A DNA stretch of 64,000 nucleotides from Anabaena sp. WA102 (GTDB lineage Bacteria; Cyanobacteriota; Cyanobacteriia; Cyanobacteriales; Nostocaceae), in assembly GCF_001277295.1 (NCBI RefSeq), contig NZ_CP011456.1, forward strand, positions 372,001 to 436,000. Reading direction: 5' to 3'. Below, in pieces: positions 8,671-17,066 of the stretch. Made by a program: the position numbers and the translations under genes. Every line of letters begins with the position of its first letter. Position 1 is the first letter of the stretch. The notes under the pieces were generated by a model, which saw only the letters and a program-made list of their open reading frames with translations, was not told the origin of the DNA and did not search any database.

Positions 8671-9023
8671 ACGCCGAAAGACTTACCGCAACCACAAGTT
8701 TGGGCAGCATTGGGGTTAGTGAATTGGAAACCACCACCAATCATGGCATCACTATAATCCAGCATTAAGCCGTAAAGGTAAAGTAGACTTTTGCGATCGC
8801 TAATAATTTTGAAGCCATCATAATCGAAAACCTCATCATCAGGGGTAATCTTGCTGACATCCTCAAAATCCATCATGTAAGACATTCCCGAACAACCACC
8901 TTGTCTAACTCCCACCCGCAAGCATAAATCTTGCCCTTGCTTATCTTGAAGAGACTTCACCTGACGCAATGCCGATTCAGATAACAGAATTCCCCGTTGT
9001 TGAGTTTGAGTTGCTTGGGTCAT
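8667..9023 (-). CDS. IscA/ErpA-type iron-sulfur cluster assembly protein
   Basis: This 118-residue A-type Fe-S carrier delivers Fe-S clusters to apoproteins in the cytoplasm. The three ligand cysteines are visible: GGCSGMSY (Cys ~44) and the C-terminal TCGCGKSFGV. The length is normal for HesB/IscA/ErpA/SufA. Which subgroup it belongs to cannot be settled by eye. The stop codon TGA is formed by the TCAA end (on the opposite strand) of the flanking IS200/IS605-type remnant, so the reading frame ends exactly at the element junction; the protein nevertheless has the expected C-terminus. Confidence 0.88.
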   Translation of the reverse strand: MTQATQTQQRGILLSESALRQVKSLQDKQGQDLCLRVGVRQGGCSGMSYMMDFEDVSKITPDDEVFDYDGFKIISDRKSLLYLYGLMLDYSDAMIGGGFQFTNPNAAQTCGCGKSFGV

Positions 9024-9320
9024 AAATTTTTAACTCCTGAACTAGTTTTATCAATATTCCAGTAGGCATTCTTGTACCTCTGGGTTGCTATGAATGTTTT
9101 TGTATTTATTTTAGCGACATTACGACGGCAAAAAAGCATAAGAAGATGGGAAGATGGAAAGATAGGAGAAAATTTTAGAATAATCCCCTCTCTATCAAGT
9201 GTTGTTCCTTTGTCAGCAACCTCAGATTTTTATCCTAGAATTGAGGGGTTAGGTGTGTTGAAAGATTAACCATTCCCGAAATTCCCATTCTCAATCGCTT
9301 TGTTTTGATTCACTTACTCT

Positions 9321-10937
9321 ATGACAAGTTTTAATCGCTCTACCAGTCGCCGGTTGCAGAAATTAACCCAGATTCCTTCTGTATGGGAGGGCGATCGCCG
9401 TCCACTGTCATCACCACACACCCCATTTACAGATCCAGATACCAAAGGAGACTGCATTCTTTGGGTAGATGCCTCAGAAGGCATTGTTAGAGGCATAGAC
9501 ATGATAGATCCCGCCCTGGGTCCAGAAGCCATTGTGCGTACCCTCATGCGGGCAATAGAACATCCCCAAAGCCCAGCCAAACCCGGTAGACCACAAAGAA
9601 TAGTTGTGCGCGATCGGGAAATTCAATTTTACCTGCGCGGAGTCTTACAGGATTTAGACATTGCCATTGACTACGTACCGGAATTACCCATAATTGACGA
9701 GCTATTTCGCTCTTTTGCCGAAGTCATTGATAGCCAAACTCCCGACTTACCACCCAAATACGCGAAACTCCTCCATGATAAAGCCTTAGAAGTCTGGCAA
9801 ACTGCCCCTTGGAGATTTCTAGAAGAACAGCAAATTTTATCCATAGAAATCAATCAATGGGATGTAGAAAAACTTTATGCCTCCGTCATGGGAATGTTGG
9901 GCATTGAATATGGCATTTTGTTTTATCGTTCGGAAGATTCCCTCAAACGGTTTCGGGCTGCTGTTTTAGCTGACGAAGATGAACTAAATCAAGATTTAGA
10001 AGAAGCCTTCCTCAAACAAGATTGCCTATTTCTCACATTTGACTCCCTGCATGACAACGAAGATGATGATCCGGGTAATTTGGCACAAATGCCCCTGTCC
10101 GAAATTCAACCCACCTTCGGCAATATTCACCCCCTAGAAGGGTTACGTTCCGTTTTGTATGAAGAAGAAGCACTACTCAGTTTTGTTGCCGTAGAAAGTT
10201 TATTGCGGTTTCTCCGTGACCACCATCGGCAATTATACGACGAAGATTTTCTTACCCTGAGCCAACGTTATCGAATTTCTCTACCAGAACCCGGCAACAA
10301 TCGCAAATCCTTAACTGTCACTGTCTCTACCATGCCAGAGTTGACAGCAGAACTAGAGGAAATGGCTGGTTTTGATTTAGATGACGAAGATGAAGACGAC
10401 GAAGATGATTCCATATTTGAAGCATTAAGAGACGACTTAATCCCAGAAGATGCTTTCATGAGTTTGGGTGTCTTACCCTGGGAAACATTAGATTACCTGC
10501 GTCAAGCACCTAATTACCAAGCAGCAGGGGAATTTGAACAAGTCGGTGATGGTTTACCTGTGATTGTCATTCAAACCTCCCGTCCCAAAGCTAAAGGGAT
10601 TATTGAAAATATTCAAGCCGCTGGAGGATTAAACGCCATCTGCTTTCACACCGTCACAGATCCAGTAGATGATGATCTATACGACTTAGGTTTATTGCAA
10701 ACGCATAACAGTGAATTATTTTTGTTTGGGCAATTTTTAGATGACGACCCAGTGCATATAGAAGCCAAGCGAAAATGGCATCAGCGGTGTCAAAATACTC
10801 AAGGATATTGTGGGTTAATTATTGCCAAAGGATTGACTGGAACTTCTCGTGGTAATCCCCAGTTAAGAGATATGATGGCTTTATTAGAAGCTCATGTACT
10901 TTCCTCGGAAGAATTAGGCTTGGAAACGGTTGACTAA
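9321..10937 (+). CDS. Conserved acidic cyanobacterial protein (DUF6930-like)
   Basis: This 538-residue cytoplasmic protein has no catalytic motif I can name. The N-terminal third (CILWVDASEGIVRGIDMI ... RPQRIVVRDREIQFYLRGVLQDLDIAIDYVPELPIIDELF) resembles the DUF6930 domain, and a second related block seems to lie at ~135-340. An acidic linker of Asp/Glu repeats occupies residues ~352-372 (GFDLDDEDEDDEDDS). The C-terminal ~150 residues (GVLPWETLDYLRQAPNYQ to LEAHVLSSEELGLE) form a separate domain. The family appears restricted to cyanobacteria from memory; function is unknown. Confidence 0.7.
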   Translation: MTSFNRSTSRRLQKLTQIPSVWEGDRRPLSSPHTPFTDPDTKGDCILWVDASEGIVRGIDMIDPALGPEAIVRTLMRAIEHPQSPAKPGRPQRIVVRDREIQFYLRGVLQDLDIAIDYVPELPIIDELFRSFAEVIDSQTPDLPPKYAKLLHDKALEVWQTAPWRFLEEQQILSIEINQWDVEKLYASVMGMLGIEYGILFYRSEDSLKRFRAAVLADEDELNQDLEEAFLKQDCLFLTFDSLHDNEDDDPGNLAQMPLSEIQPTFGNIHPLEGLRSVLYEEEALLSFVAVESLLRFLRDHHRQLYDEDFLTLSQRYRISLPEPGNNRKSLTVTVSTMPELTAELEEMAGFDLDDEDEDDEDDSIFEALRDDLIPEDAFMSLGVLPWETLDYLRQAPNYQAAGEFEQVGDGLPVIVIQTSRPKAKGIIENIQAAGGLNAICFHTVTDPVDDDLYDLGLLQTHNSELFLFGQFLDDDPVHIEAKRKWHQRCQNTQGYCGLIIAKGLTGTSRGNPQLRDMMALLEAHVLSSEELGLETVD

Positions 10938-11278
10938 ATAAATAGATATACCTAGAATTTATAAATTAAATTACAGGATATCTATAACAATCCAATTTTG
11001 TTTTTGTAAGATTGTCCTGATCTATTTTCTTCCCTGTTCCCTATTTACACATTGATAGGTCGAATCAATGGCAATCAGGCTCAAATTACCAGGAATTTCC
11101 AGTATTCAAGCAAGGTTATCGCCAAATTTATTTGGGTAAGTAGTTGACAAACTGAAAATTTTAAATAAGATTAGTGTTTTTGTTACATTTTTAATTCAGA
11201 CTAACTTTCATAGTCTCATTTTTGTTTTGAGTGACCAGACTCTCTAAATCAAGTTAATATACAGCAAAGTGCATGATA
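10938..11278. other. Gene-free spacer
   Basis: I see no gene or strong structure here. The sequence is AT-rich and presumably holds the promoter of the small ribbon-helix-helix gene that follows. Confidence 0.4.
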
Positions 11279-11443
11279 ATGACAAACAAGAAATGGGCGG
11301 TTAAACGCATAACAGTGAATCTAGCTACACAAGAAGCGGAAAAACTAGAAAAATATTGTCAACAGACAGGTAGACCAGCAACAGATGTGATTCGAGAACT
11401 GATTAGAAGTCTCCCTCAAGGGGAAGATGTGACAGGAGGGTGA
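11279..11443 (+). CDS. Small ribbon-helix-helix (CopG/Arc-like) protein
   Basis: A 54-codon ORF encodes a protein with the RHH layout: a basic N-terminal strand (KRITVNLATQEAEKLEKYC) followed by two helices, the second being PATDVIRELIRSLP. RHH dimers bind DNA through the N-terminal strand and often act as antitoxins or autoregulators. No toxin partner is adjacent: downstream there is only a repeat array and crtQ. The ATG at 11279 is the first in frame; composition and domain fit argue for a real gene despite its size. Confidence 0.65.
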   Translation: MTNKKWAVKRITVNLATQEAEKLEKYCQQTGRPATDVIRELIRSLPQGEDVTGG

Positions 11444-11451
11444 TAGACGAC

Positions 11452-11597
11452 AGGGAGTAGGGAGTTGGGGGAGTGGGGGGAGTGGGGGGAGTAGGGGAGT
11501 AGGGGGAGTAGGGGAGTTGGGGAGTTGGGGAGTTGGGGAGTTGGGGAGAGGAATTTTACTGATGACAACTGACAACTGACTAATGACAACTGACTAA
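11452..11597. repeat. GGGGAGTA/GGGGAGTT tandem array plus heptamers
   Basis: Imperfect 8-9 bp units of GGGGGAGTA pass into GGGGAGTT units (to ~11550), then CAACTGA/ATGACAACTGA heptamer-like copies to ~11597. It ends ~40 bp upstream of crtQ, so the crtQ promoter lies within or very near the array. Confidence 0.8.
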
Positions 11598-11638
11598 TTC
11601 AGTTACAATTTGTAAAGAAACTGAACAAGGAAGAGGGA

Positions 11639-13093
11639 ATGCGCGTTGCAATTGTGGGTGCGGGATTAGCAGGGTTAGCAACTGCTGTAGATTTAGTAGA
11701 TGCTGGCTGTGAAGTAGAAATTTTCGAGTCTCGTCCGTTTGTGGGGGGTAAAGTTAGCAGTTGGGTAGATGGTGACGGCAACCATATTGAAATGGGGCTG
11801 CACGTCTTTTTTGGCTGCTACTACAATTTGTTTGAGTTGATGGAGAAAGTGGGGGCTGGTGATAATTTACGCTTGAAGGAACATAGTCATACTTTTATCA
11901 ATAAAGGTGGACAAACTGGGGCATTAGATTTTCGCTTTTTCACGGGTGCGCCTTTTAATGGATTAAAGGCGTTTTTTACCACTTCTCAACTTTCGTTACG
12001 GGATAAATTCCAAAATGCGATCGCCCTGGGGACTAGCCCAATAGTTCAAGGTTTGGTAGACTTTGATGGGGCAATGAAAACTATTCGCAAATTAGATAAA
12101 ATCAGTTTTTCCGACTGGTTCTACAGTCACGGAGGCAGTAAAGGCAGCATCAAACGTCTCTGGAATCCTATTGCTTACGCCTTGGGATTTATAGATTGTG
12201 ATCATATTTCCGCCCGGTGTATGTTGACAATTTTCCAGTTTTTTGCTGTTCGAACAGAAGCTTCAATTCTGCGAATGCTCGAAGGTTCACCTCATGAATA
12301 TTTACACAAACCTATTGTTAAGTATTTAGAAGAAAGAGGCACAAAAATATACACCCGTCGTCAAGTCAGAGAAATTCAATTTGCTGAGTCTGGAGAACAA
12401 ACCCAAGTTACAGGGATATTAGTTGCCCAAGGTGATACAGAAGAAGTGATCACTGCTGACGCTTATCTATGTGCTTGTGATGTTCCGGGAATTCAACGAG
12501 TTTTACCCCAACCTTGGCGGAAATGGCCAGAATTTGATAACATTTATAAGCTAGATGCTGTCCCCGTCGCTACAGTACAGCTACGTTTTGATGGTTGGGT
12601 GACAGAACTACAAGATGAGGAAAAACGGGGTAAAGGCGGAGTGACACCACCCTTACAGGCAGCAGGTATAGATAACTTATTGTATACCGCTGATGCTGAT
12701 TTTTCCTGTTTTGCTGATTTGGCTTTAACTAGTCCCGCCGATTATTATCGTCCTGGAGAGGGTTCATTGTTACAACTGGTATTGACACCGGGAGATCCTT
12801 TCATTAAACAAAGTAATGAAGCGATCGCTAATCACGTCCTCAAACAAGTGCATGAACTATTTCCCTCTTCAAGAGACTTAAACATGACTTGGTACAGTGT
12901 CGTCAAACTAGCTCAGTCTTTGTACAGAGAAGCACCAGGAATGGATGTCTATCGTCCTGATCAAAAAACACCTGTTCCTAACTTTTTCCTAGCTGGAAGT
13001 TACACACAACAAGATTATATTGACAGTATGGAAGGAGCAACAGTTTCTGGAAAACGTGCGGCTAAAGTAATCCTTGAAAGTGGGAAGAAATAG
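11639..13093 (+). CDS. crtQ: Zeta-carotene desaturase
   Basis: This 484-residue flavoenzyme (CrtQ/ZDS type) converts 9,9'-di-cis-zeta-carotene to 7,9,7',9'-tetra-cis-lycopene at the membrane in carotenoid biosynthesis. The FAD-binding dinucleotide fold is at the extreme N-terminus (VAIVGAGLAGLATAVDL, with the ESRPFVGGKVSSW follow-on), and the C-terminal FAD motif is FFLAGSYTQQDYIDSMEGA. The conserved MGLHVFFGCYYNLF segment distinguishes ZDS-like desaturases. Full length for the family. An A/G-rich sequence (AGGAAGAGGG) sits directly before the ATG. The SRPBCC gene downstream is on the same strand but is separated by a 400-bp repeat array. Confidence 0.93.
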   Translation: MRVAIVGAGLAGLATAVDLVDAGCEVEIFESRPFVGGKVSSWVDGDGNHIEMGLHVFFGCYYNLFELMEKVGAGDNLRLKEHSHTFINKGGQTGALDFRFFTGAPFNGLKAFFTTSQLSLRDKFQNAIALGTSPIVQGLVDFDGAMKTIRKLDKISFSDWFYSHGGSKGSIKRLWNPIAYALGFIDCDHISARCMLTIFQFFAVRTEASILRMLEGSPHEYLHKPIVKYLEERGTKIYTRRQVREIQFAESGEQTQVTGILVAQGDTEEVITADAYLCACDVPGIQRVLPQPWRKWPEFDNIYKLDAVPVATVQLRFDGWVTELQDEEKRGKGGVTPPLQAAGIDNLLYTADADFSCFADLALTSPADYYRPGEGSLLQLVLTPGDPFIKQSNEAIANHVLKQVHELFPSSRDLNMTWYSVVKLAQSLYREAPGMDVYRPDQKTPVPNFFLAGSYTQQDYIDSMEGATVSGKRAAKVILESGKK

Positions 13094-13499
13094 GGGTAGG
13101 GAGTAGGGGGAGTAGGGGGAGTAGGGGGAGTAGGGGAGTAGGGGGAGTAGGGGGAGTAGGGGGAGTAGGGGGAGTAGGGGGAGTAGGGAGAGCAGGGAAC
13201 AGTTTAATCACCCAATGACCAATTACCAATTACCAATGACCAATGACCAATTACCAATTACCAATTACCAATTACCAATTACCAATTACCAATTACCAAT
13301 TACCAATTACCAATTACCAATTACCAATTACCAATTACCAATTACCAATGACCAATGACCAATGACCAATTACCAATTACCAATGACCAATGACCAATTA
13401 CCAATTACCAATTACCAATTACCAATTACCAATTACCAATTACCAATTACCAATGACCAATTACCCATTACCAATCTAAAATCTAAAATCTAAAATCCT
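13094..13499. repeat. Large repeat block: GGGGGAGTA array then AATTACC heptamer array
   Basis: Positions ~13094-13190 are tandem 9-bp GGGGGAGTA units. From ~13210 to ~13475 there are about 37 consecutive 7-bp units, mostly AATTACC with AATGACC variants. A third short 7-bp run (ATCTAAA) at ~13476-13497 reaches the start codon of the next gene. There are no unique spacers, so this is a microsatellite-like STRR block and not a CRISPR. Confidence 0.92.
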
Positions 13500-13943
13500 A
13501 TGAGTGAATTGTTAGAACACAGCGTCCAAGTAGAAGTAGAAATTCCCATAGAACTAGCATGGGAATTGTGGTCTGACTTAGAGCAAATGCCTAAATGGAT
13601 GAAATGGATTGATTCGGTGACAATTTCTCCAGATAACCCAGAAATTTCCCTGTGGAAACTAAGTACAGGAGGGTTAGAATTTGCTTGGAAATCCCGAATT
13701 ACTAAAATGATTCCTAATCAAATTATTCAATGGGAATCGGTTGATGGTTTACCAAATCAAGGGGCTATTCGGTTTTATGATCGTCATGAGATGAGTGTTG
13801 TGAAAATGACAGTTTCCTATGCTATTCCTGGATTAATTGGTAAACTTATGGATAACTTATTTTTAGGAAAAGTGGTAGAATCCACAATCCAGGCAGATTT
13901 GGAAAGGTTTAAAGAATATGCCTTGAATGTGAAAACCAATTAA
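13500..13943 (+). CDS. SRPBCC-family (polyketide cyclase/START-like) protein
   Basis: This 147-residue single-domain protein has the SRPBCC pattern: HSVQVEVEIPIELAWELWSDLEQMPKWMKWIDSV at residues ~7-40, then alternating strands and a long C-terminal helix (ESTIQADLERFKEYAL). The fold binds hydrophobic ligands in a deep cavity. Its position behind crtQ makes a link to carotenoids or membrane lipids conceivable, but that is inference. The start is at the edge of a heptamer array, so its ribosome-binding region is repeat-derived (TAAAATCTAAAATCCT) with no good Shine-Dalgarno. Confidence 0.8.
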   Translation: MSELLEHSVQVEVEIPIELAWELWSDLEQMPKWMKWIDSVTISPDNPEISLWKLSTGGLEFAWKSRITKMIPNQIIQWESVDGLPNQGAIRFYDRHEMSVVKMTVSYAIPGLIGKLMDNLFLGKVVESTIQADLERFKEYALNVKTN

Positions 13944-13979
13944 GTGTAAAATTGAACGTCAAAAAAATTCATTCTCCCA

Positions 13980-16871
13980 TTACTCTCTGCGCCTCTGCGC
14001 CTCTGCGTGAAACAAATTCTTAATCAGTTCATCCCATTTGACTCCTGCTAAACTAGGCAAAACCACATCAGCATCCCCTACCCTCTCCTCTGGTCCCAAG
14101 CCTACTACCCACATATTTGCTGCTTTAGCGGCTGTAATACCTACGGCTGCATCTTCAAAAACCACACATTCATCTGGGGGAATTCCTAACTGGTTGGCGG
14201 CATTAAGAAATAAATCTGGTGCTGGTTTGGCAGCTTGGACAGTATCACCATCAGTAACAACATCTACCCTATCACCAATTCCCAATTTTTCAATCACCAT
14301 GCGGGCATTTTTACTAGCAGAACCAATGGCGATTTTGATCCCAGCTTCATGCAATTCAGCCAACAAAGCCACAGCCCCCGGTAATAAATCTGCGGGTGTA
14401 ATATTATGAATTAGTTCTACATAATAATTATTTTTCCGAGCCATCATTTCCTGAATTTGCACTTCTGAATATTCTCTATTACCAATAATCAACATCAGAG
14501 AAGCGTGACGAGATACACCCCGCAAGGATTCATTAATTTCTCGATTAAAAAATAAACCTTCCTCATTAGCTAACTTTTGCCAAGCTTGGTAATGATATTC
14601 TGCGGTATCAGTCAACACGCCATCTAAATCAAAAATCACGCCCCGGATGTTAGTTTTTCCTGCCTTTGGTAATTCCTGACGCAAATCAAACTCGTGCCAT
14701 TTACCATGCCACTGTAACTTAAATTTCAGCCTTGTCCAAGTTGGGGGTAAGTGAGGATGGGCGACTGGGACATTTTCCCGAAATTGAATACCACCGAAAC
14801 CGAATACTACAGCTTGCCAAATGCCTCCAGCACTAGCGCCATGTATCCCATCTTGGGTATTTCCGCGTTTATCTTCTAAATCTACCATTGCCGCTTGCAT
14901 AAAGCATTCGTAAGCCTCCTGTGATTTGCCCAAATCTGCGGCTAAAATGGCGTGAATGGCAGGTCCCAAGGAAGAACCATAACTAATATCTGTGCGGGGA
15001 GCGTAATAGTCCCAATTTATCTGTAATGCTGACTGATTGTAGGGAAAATCACCAGATTCTCGCATCAAATACAGAAGCATTAATACATCTGGTTGTTTAA
15101 TTACTTGTCCTTGATTGGTTTTTTCCATCCCCAAAATAGTTTGGATGGATTTTTCTCGCGGTTCACAAGCGGCTAAGTTAATATCATCTAGTTGAAAAAA
15201 TCCCTCACATTGCTCAATTAGTAAGGTTTCTGGGTTGTGAATAATGAGAATTTTAGCGATCATTCCTCGCCAATGTGTGAGGACTTCGGAGGTGATTTGT
15301 AATTTTTGCTCAAGTTTTATAGCTACTTCTGGGAAAGTGGAATGCAACCAATTATAGATGAATAAAGATTTTTCTAAATGCCATTGAACCATCCGATTTG
15401 TAAAACAATTGTTATGGACTGATTCGTGATATTCGTCTGCACCAATAACTCCACGAATTTCATAACATTCTAATTGGGGATTAAATTCAACTCGACTACT
15501 CCAGAAAATGGCGGTATCTAAAATAATTTCCGCACCATAATCTCGCATCCACTCATTATCTTCTGTCACTTGCCAATAATACCAAATGGCGTAAGCAATA
15601 TCCGCACTAATATGAATTTCTCGATCACGACACCATATACGGATATCCTCGGCATAAAAGTCACTTCGTAGTGACCAGCGCGGTGTGGCTTCATCTCCAG
15701 TTACCGCACTTTCCCAAGCAAACATCGCCCCCTGATACCCATAATGGGCGGCTTTACGTCGCGCTCCTGGTAAAGTATGATAACGGTAACTGAGTAAATT
15801 ACGGGCTAAATTTGGTTGGGTAAAGGTAAAAAATGGCAGAATAAAAATCTCTGTATCCCAAAAGATATGACCGTGATAACCAAAGCCGGATAGGGTTTTT
15901 GCTGGTATACTAACTTGATGATTATTTCTAGGTGCAGCAATTAGTAACTGAAACAGATTGTAACGCACTGCAAAAGCCGCTGTAATATCCCCTTCAATAA
16001 TAATATCACTTTGTTGCCAAACTGTGTCCCAGGCTTGGGCATTGGCATCAATTAAGGTTATGTAATCTGGTAAACTTACGAGTTTTTCTTTAGCGGCTGC
16101 AACTGGTTCTGCAACTTCATTAGATGTGAAAATACTCACAATCTTTACTATAGTAATCGTCTGTTGAAATTGACTTATCACCGTTGCATTCAGGCTAGGA
16201 TAACCAGGAGTGGTATTAATTTGGAAGTCTGTGTTATTTCCCGAAATATTTATTTTTGCCGCTATACCGAAATCTATGCGGCTATTACGAGTGCGACTAT
16301 GCAACCAGAATCCTTGTGTAGTTTTACCTTGATCTAATCCTTCCCAGTGATTGAATCCTTGATTTTCTGAATAGCTGTTTACACTTGCTTGAATTTCAAT
16401 TAAACCATCAAAATTTACTGGTGTTAGTTGGCAACTTTGTCCTACTATATGTTGATCAGCTAAACTAGCAAAGCGTTCAAAATGGATATCTATAACTTTG
16501 CCATTGGGACTACACCAACGTAAGCAACGACTGAGAATGCCATGATGTAAGTCTAGTTTACGGTGATATTTTAAGGTTTTACCTTGATCAAGGCGAAAGC
16601 GTTCTCCCTCAATTATAACTGTTAATGGTAGCCAATCTGGACAGTTAACGAGTTCGGTGTAAACTACGGGAACATCATCGTAAACACCGTTAATAAATGT
16701 CGCTGATAATGCACGGGGATAGCCTTCTTCAAATGTTCCTCTTGTGCCTAAATAGCCATTACCTATGGTGAAAATGGTTTCTCGGCTGTGCAAATATTCG
16801 GGATTAAACTGGGTTTCAGTTAATACCCAGTCTGTATAGCTAAGGTTACGAAACTGGTCTTTTTTATCCAT
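13980..16871 (-). CDS. GH65 disaccharide phosphorylase fused to beta-phosphoglucomutase
   Basis: This 963-residue fusion has a glycoside hydrolase family 65 part (residues ~1-735) and a HAD-type beta-phosphoglucomutase part (~743-950). The GH65 catalytic-acid region is RGVIGADEYHES (~472-483), and the phosphate/substrate-binding region GASAGGIWQAVV is present. The mutase has the HAD nucleophile motif FDLDGVLTDTAEYH and the GSASKNA and FEDAAVGITAAKAA motifs. Together they would phosphorolyse an alpha-glucobiose (maltose, trehalose or kojibiose type; not decidable) to beta-glucose-1-phosphate and convert it to glucose-6-phosphate. The last residues HAEAQRRRE are encoded by a dispersed CTCTGCGCCTCTGCG repeat, so the natural C-terminus has been replaced or extended. 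Next to sucrose synthase, suggesting a disaccharide-metabolism neighbourhood. Confidence 0.9.
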   Translation of the reverse strand: MDKKDQFRNLSYTDWVLTETQFNPEYLHSRETIFTIGNGYLGTRGTFEEGYPRALSATFINGVYDDVPVVYTELVNCPDWLPLTVIIEGERFRLDQGKTLKYHRKLDLHHGILSRCLRWCSPNGKVIDIHFERFASLADQHIVGQSCQLTPVNFDGLIEIQASVNSYSENQGFNHWEGLDQGKTTQGFWLHSRTRNSRIDFGIAAKINISGNNTDFQINTTPGYPSLNATVISQFQQTITIVKIVSIFTSNEVAEPVAAAKEKLVSLPDYITLIDANAQAWDTVWQQSDIIIEGDITAAFAVRYNLFQLLIAAPRNNHQVSIPAKTLSGFGYHGHIFWDTEIFILPFFTFTQPNLARNLLSYRYHTLPGARRKAAHYGYQGAMFAWESAVTGDEATPRWSLRSDFYAEDIRIWCRDREIHISADIAYAIWYYWQVTEDNEWMRDYGAEIILDTAIFWSSRVEFNPQLECYEIRGVIGADEYHESVHNNCFTNRMVQWHLEKSLFIYNWLHSTFPEVAIKLEQKLQITSEVLTHWRGMIAKILIIHNPETLLIEQCEGFFQLDDINLAACEPREKSIQTILGMEKTNQGQVIKQPDVLMLLYLMRESGDFPYNQSALQINWDYYAPRTDISYGSSLGPAIHAILAADLGKSQEAYECFMQAAMVDLEDKRGNTQDGIHGASAGGIWQAVVFGFGGIQFRENVPVAHPHLPPTWTRLKFKLQWHGKWHEFDLRQELPKAGKTNIRGVIFDLDGVLTDTAEYHYQAWQKLANEEGLFFNREINESLRGVSRHASLMLIIGNREYSEVQIQEMMARKNNYYVELIHNITPADLLPGAVALLAELHEAGIKIAIGSASKNARMVIEKLGIGDRVDVVTDGDTVQAAKPAPDLFLNAANQLGIPPDECVVFEDAAVGITAAKAANMWVVGLGPEERVGDADVVLPSLAGVKWDELIKNLFHAEAQRRRE

Positions 16872-16908
16872 GATTTTGGATTAGTTATTTTTGTTTTTTT
16901 ATATTTAA

Positions 16909-17062
16909 AATTTACGTAGGTTGGGTTGAGGCACGAAACCCAACAAACTCCTGTAAATTAAACCCAACAAACTCCTGTAAATTAAATCCAACAAACTCCT
17001 GTAAATTAAATCCAACAAACTTCTGTAAATGTTGGGTTTCACTTCGTTCTACCCAACCTACA
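16909..17062. repeat. 24-bp tandem repeats inside a TAGGTTGGGTT-type inverted repeat
   Basis: Four 24-bp units (AACCCAACAAACTCCTGTAA plus ATTA) run from 16937 to ~17030. They are enclosed by GTAGGTTGGGTTGAG at the left and CTACCCAACCTAC at the right. The outer GTAGGTTGGGTT repeat also occurs at ~33581, ~36361 and ~38155. Confidence 0.85.
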
Positions 17063-17066
17063 ATTT

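Noticed and set aside
9072..9269. 65-codon ORF upstream of the acidic protein gene
   Set aside because: No domain, poor start and low-complexity stretch (RRQKSIRRWEDGK); regarded as spacer.
13210..13475. Possible CRISPR array
   Set aside because: The 7-bp units are contiguous with no unique spacers and no cas genes are near; it is a heptamer array.
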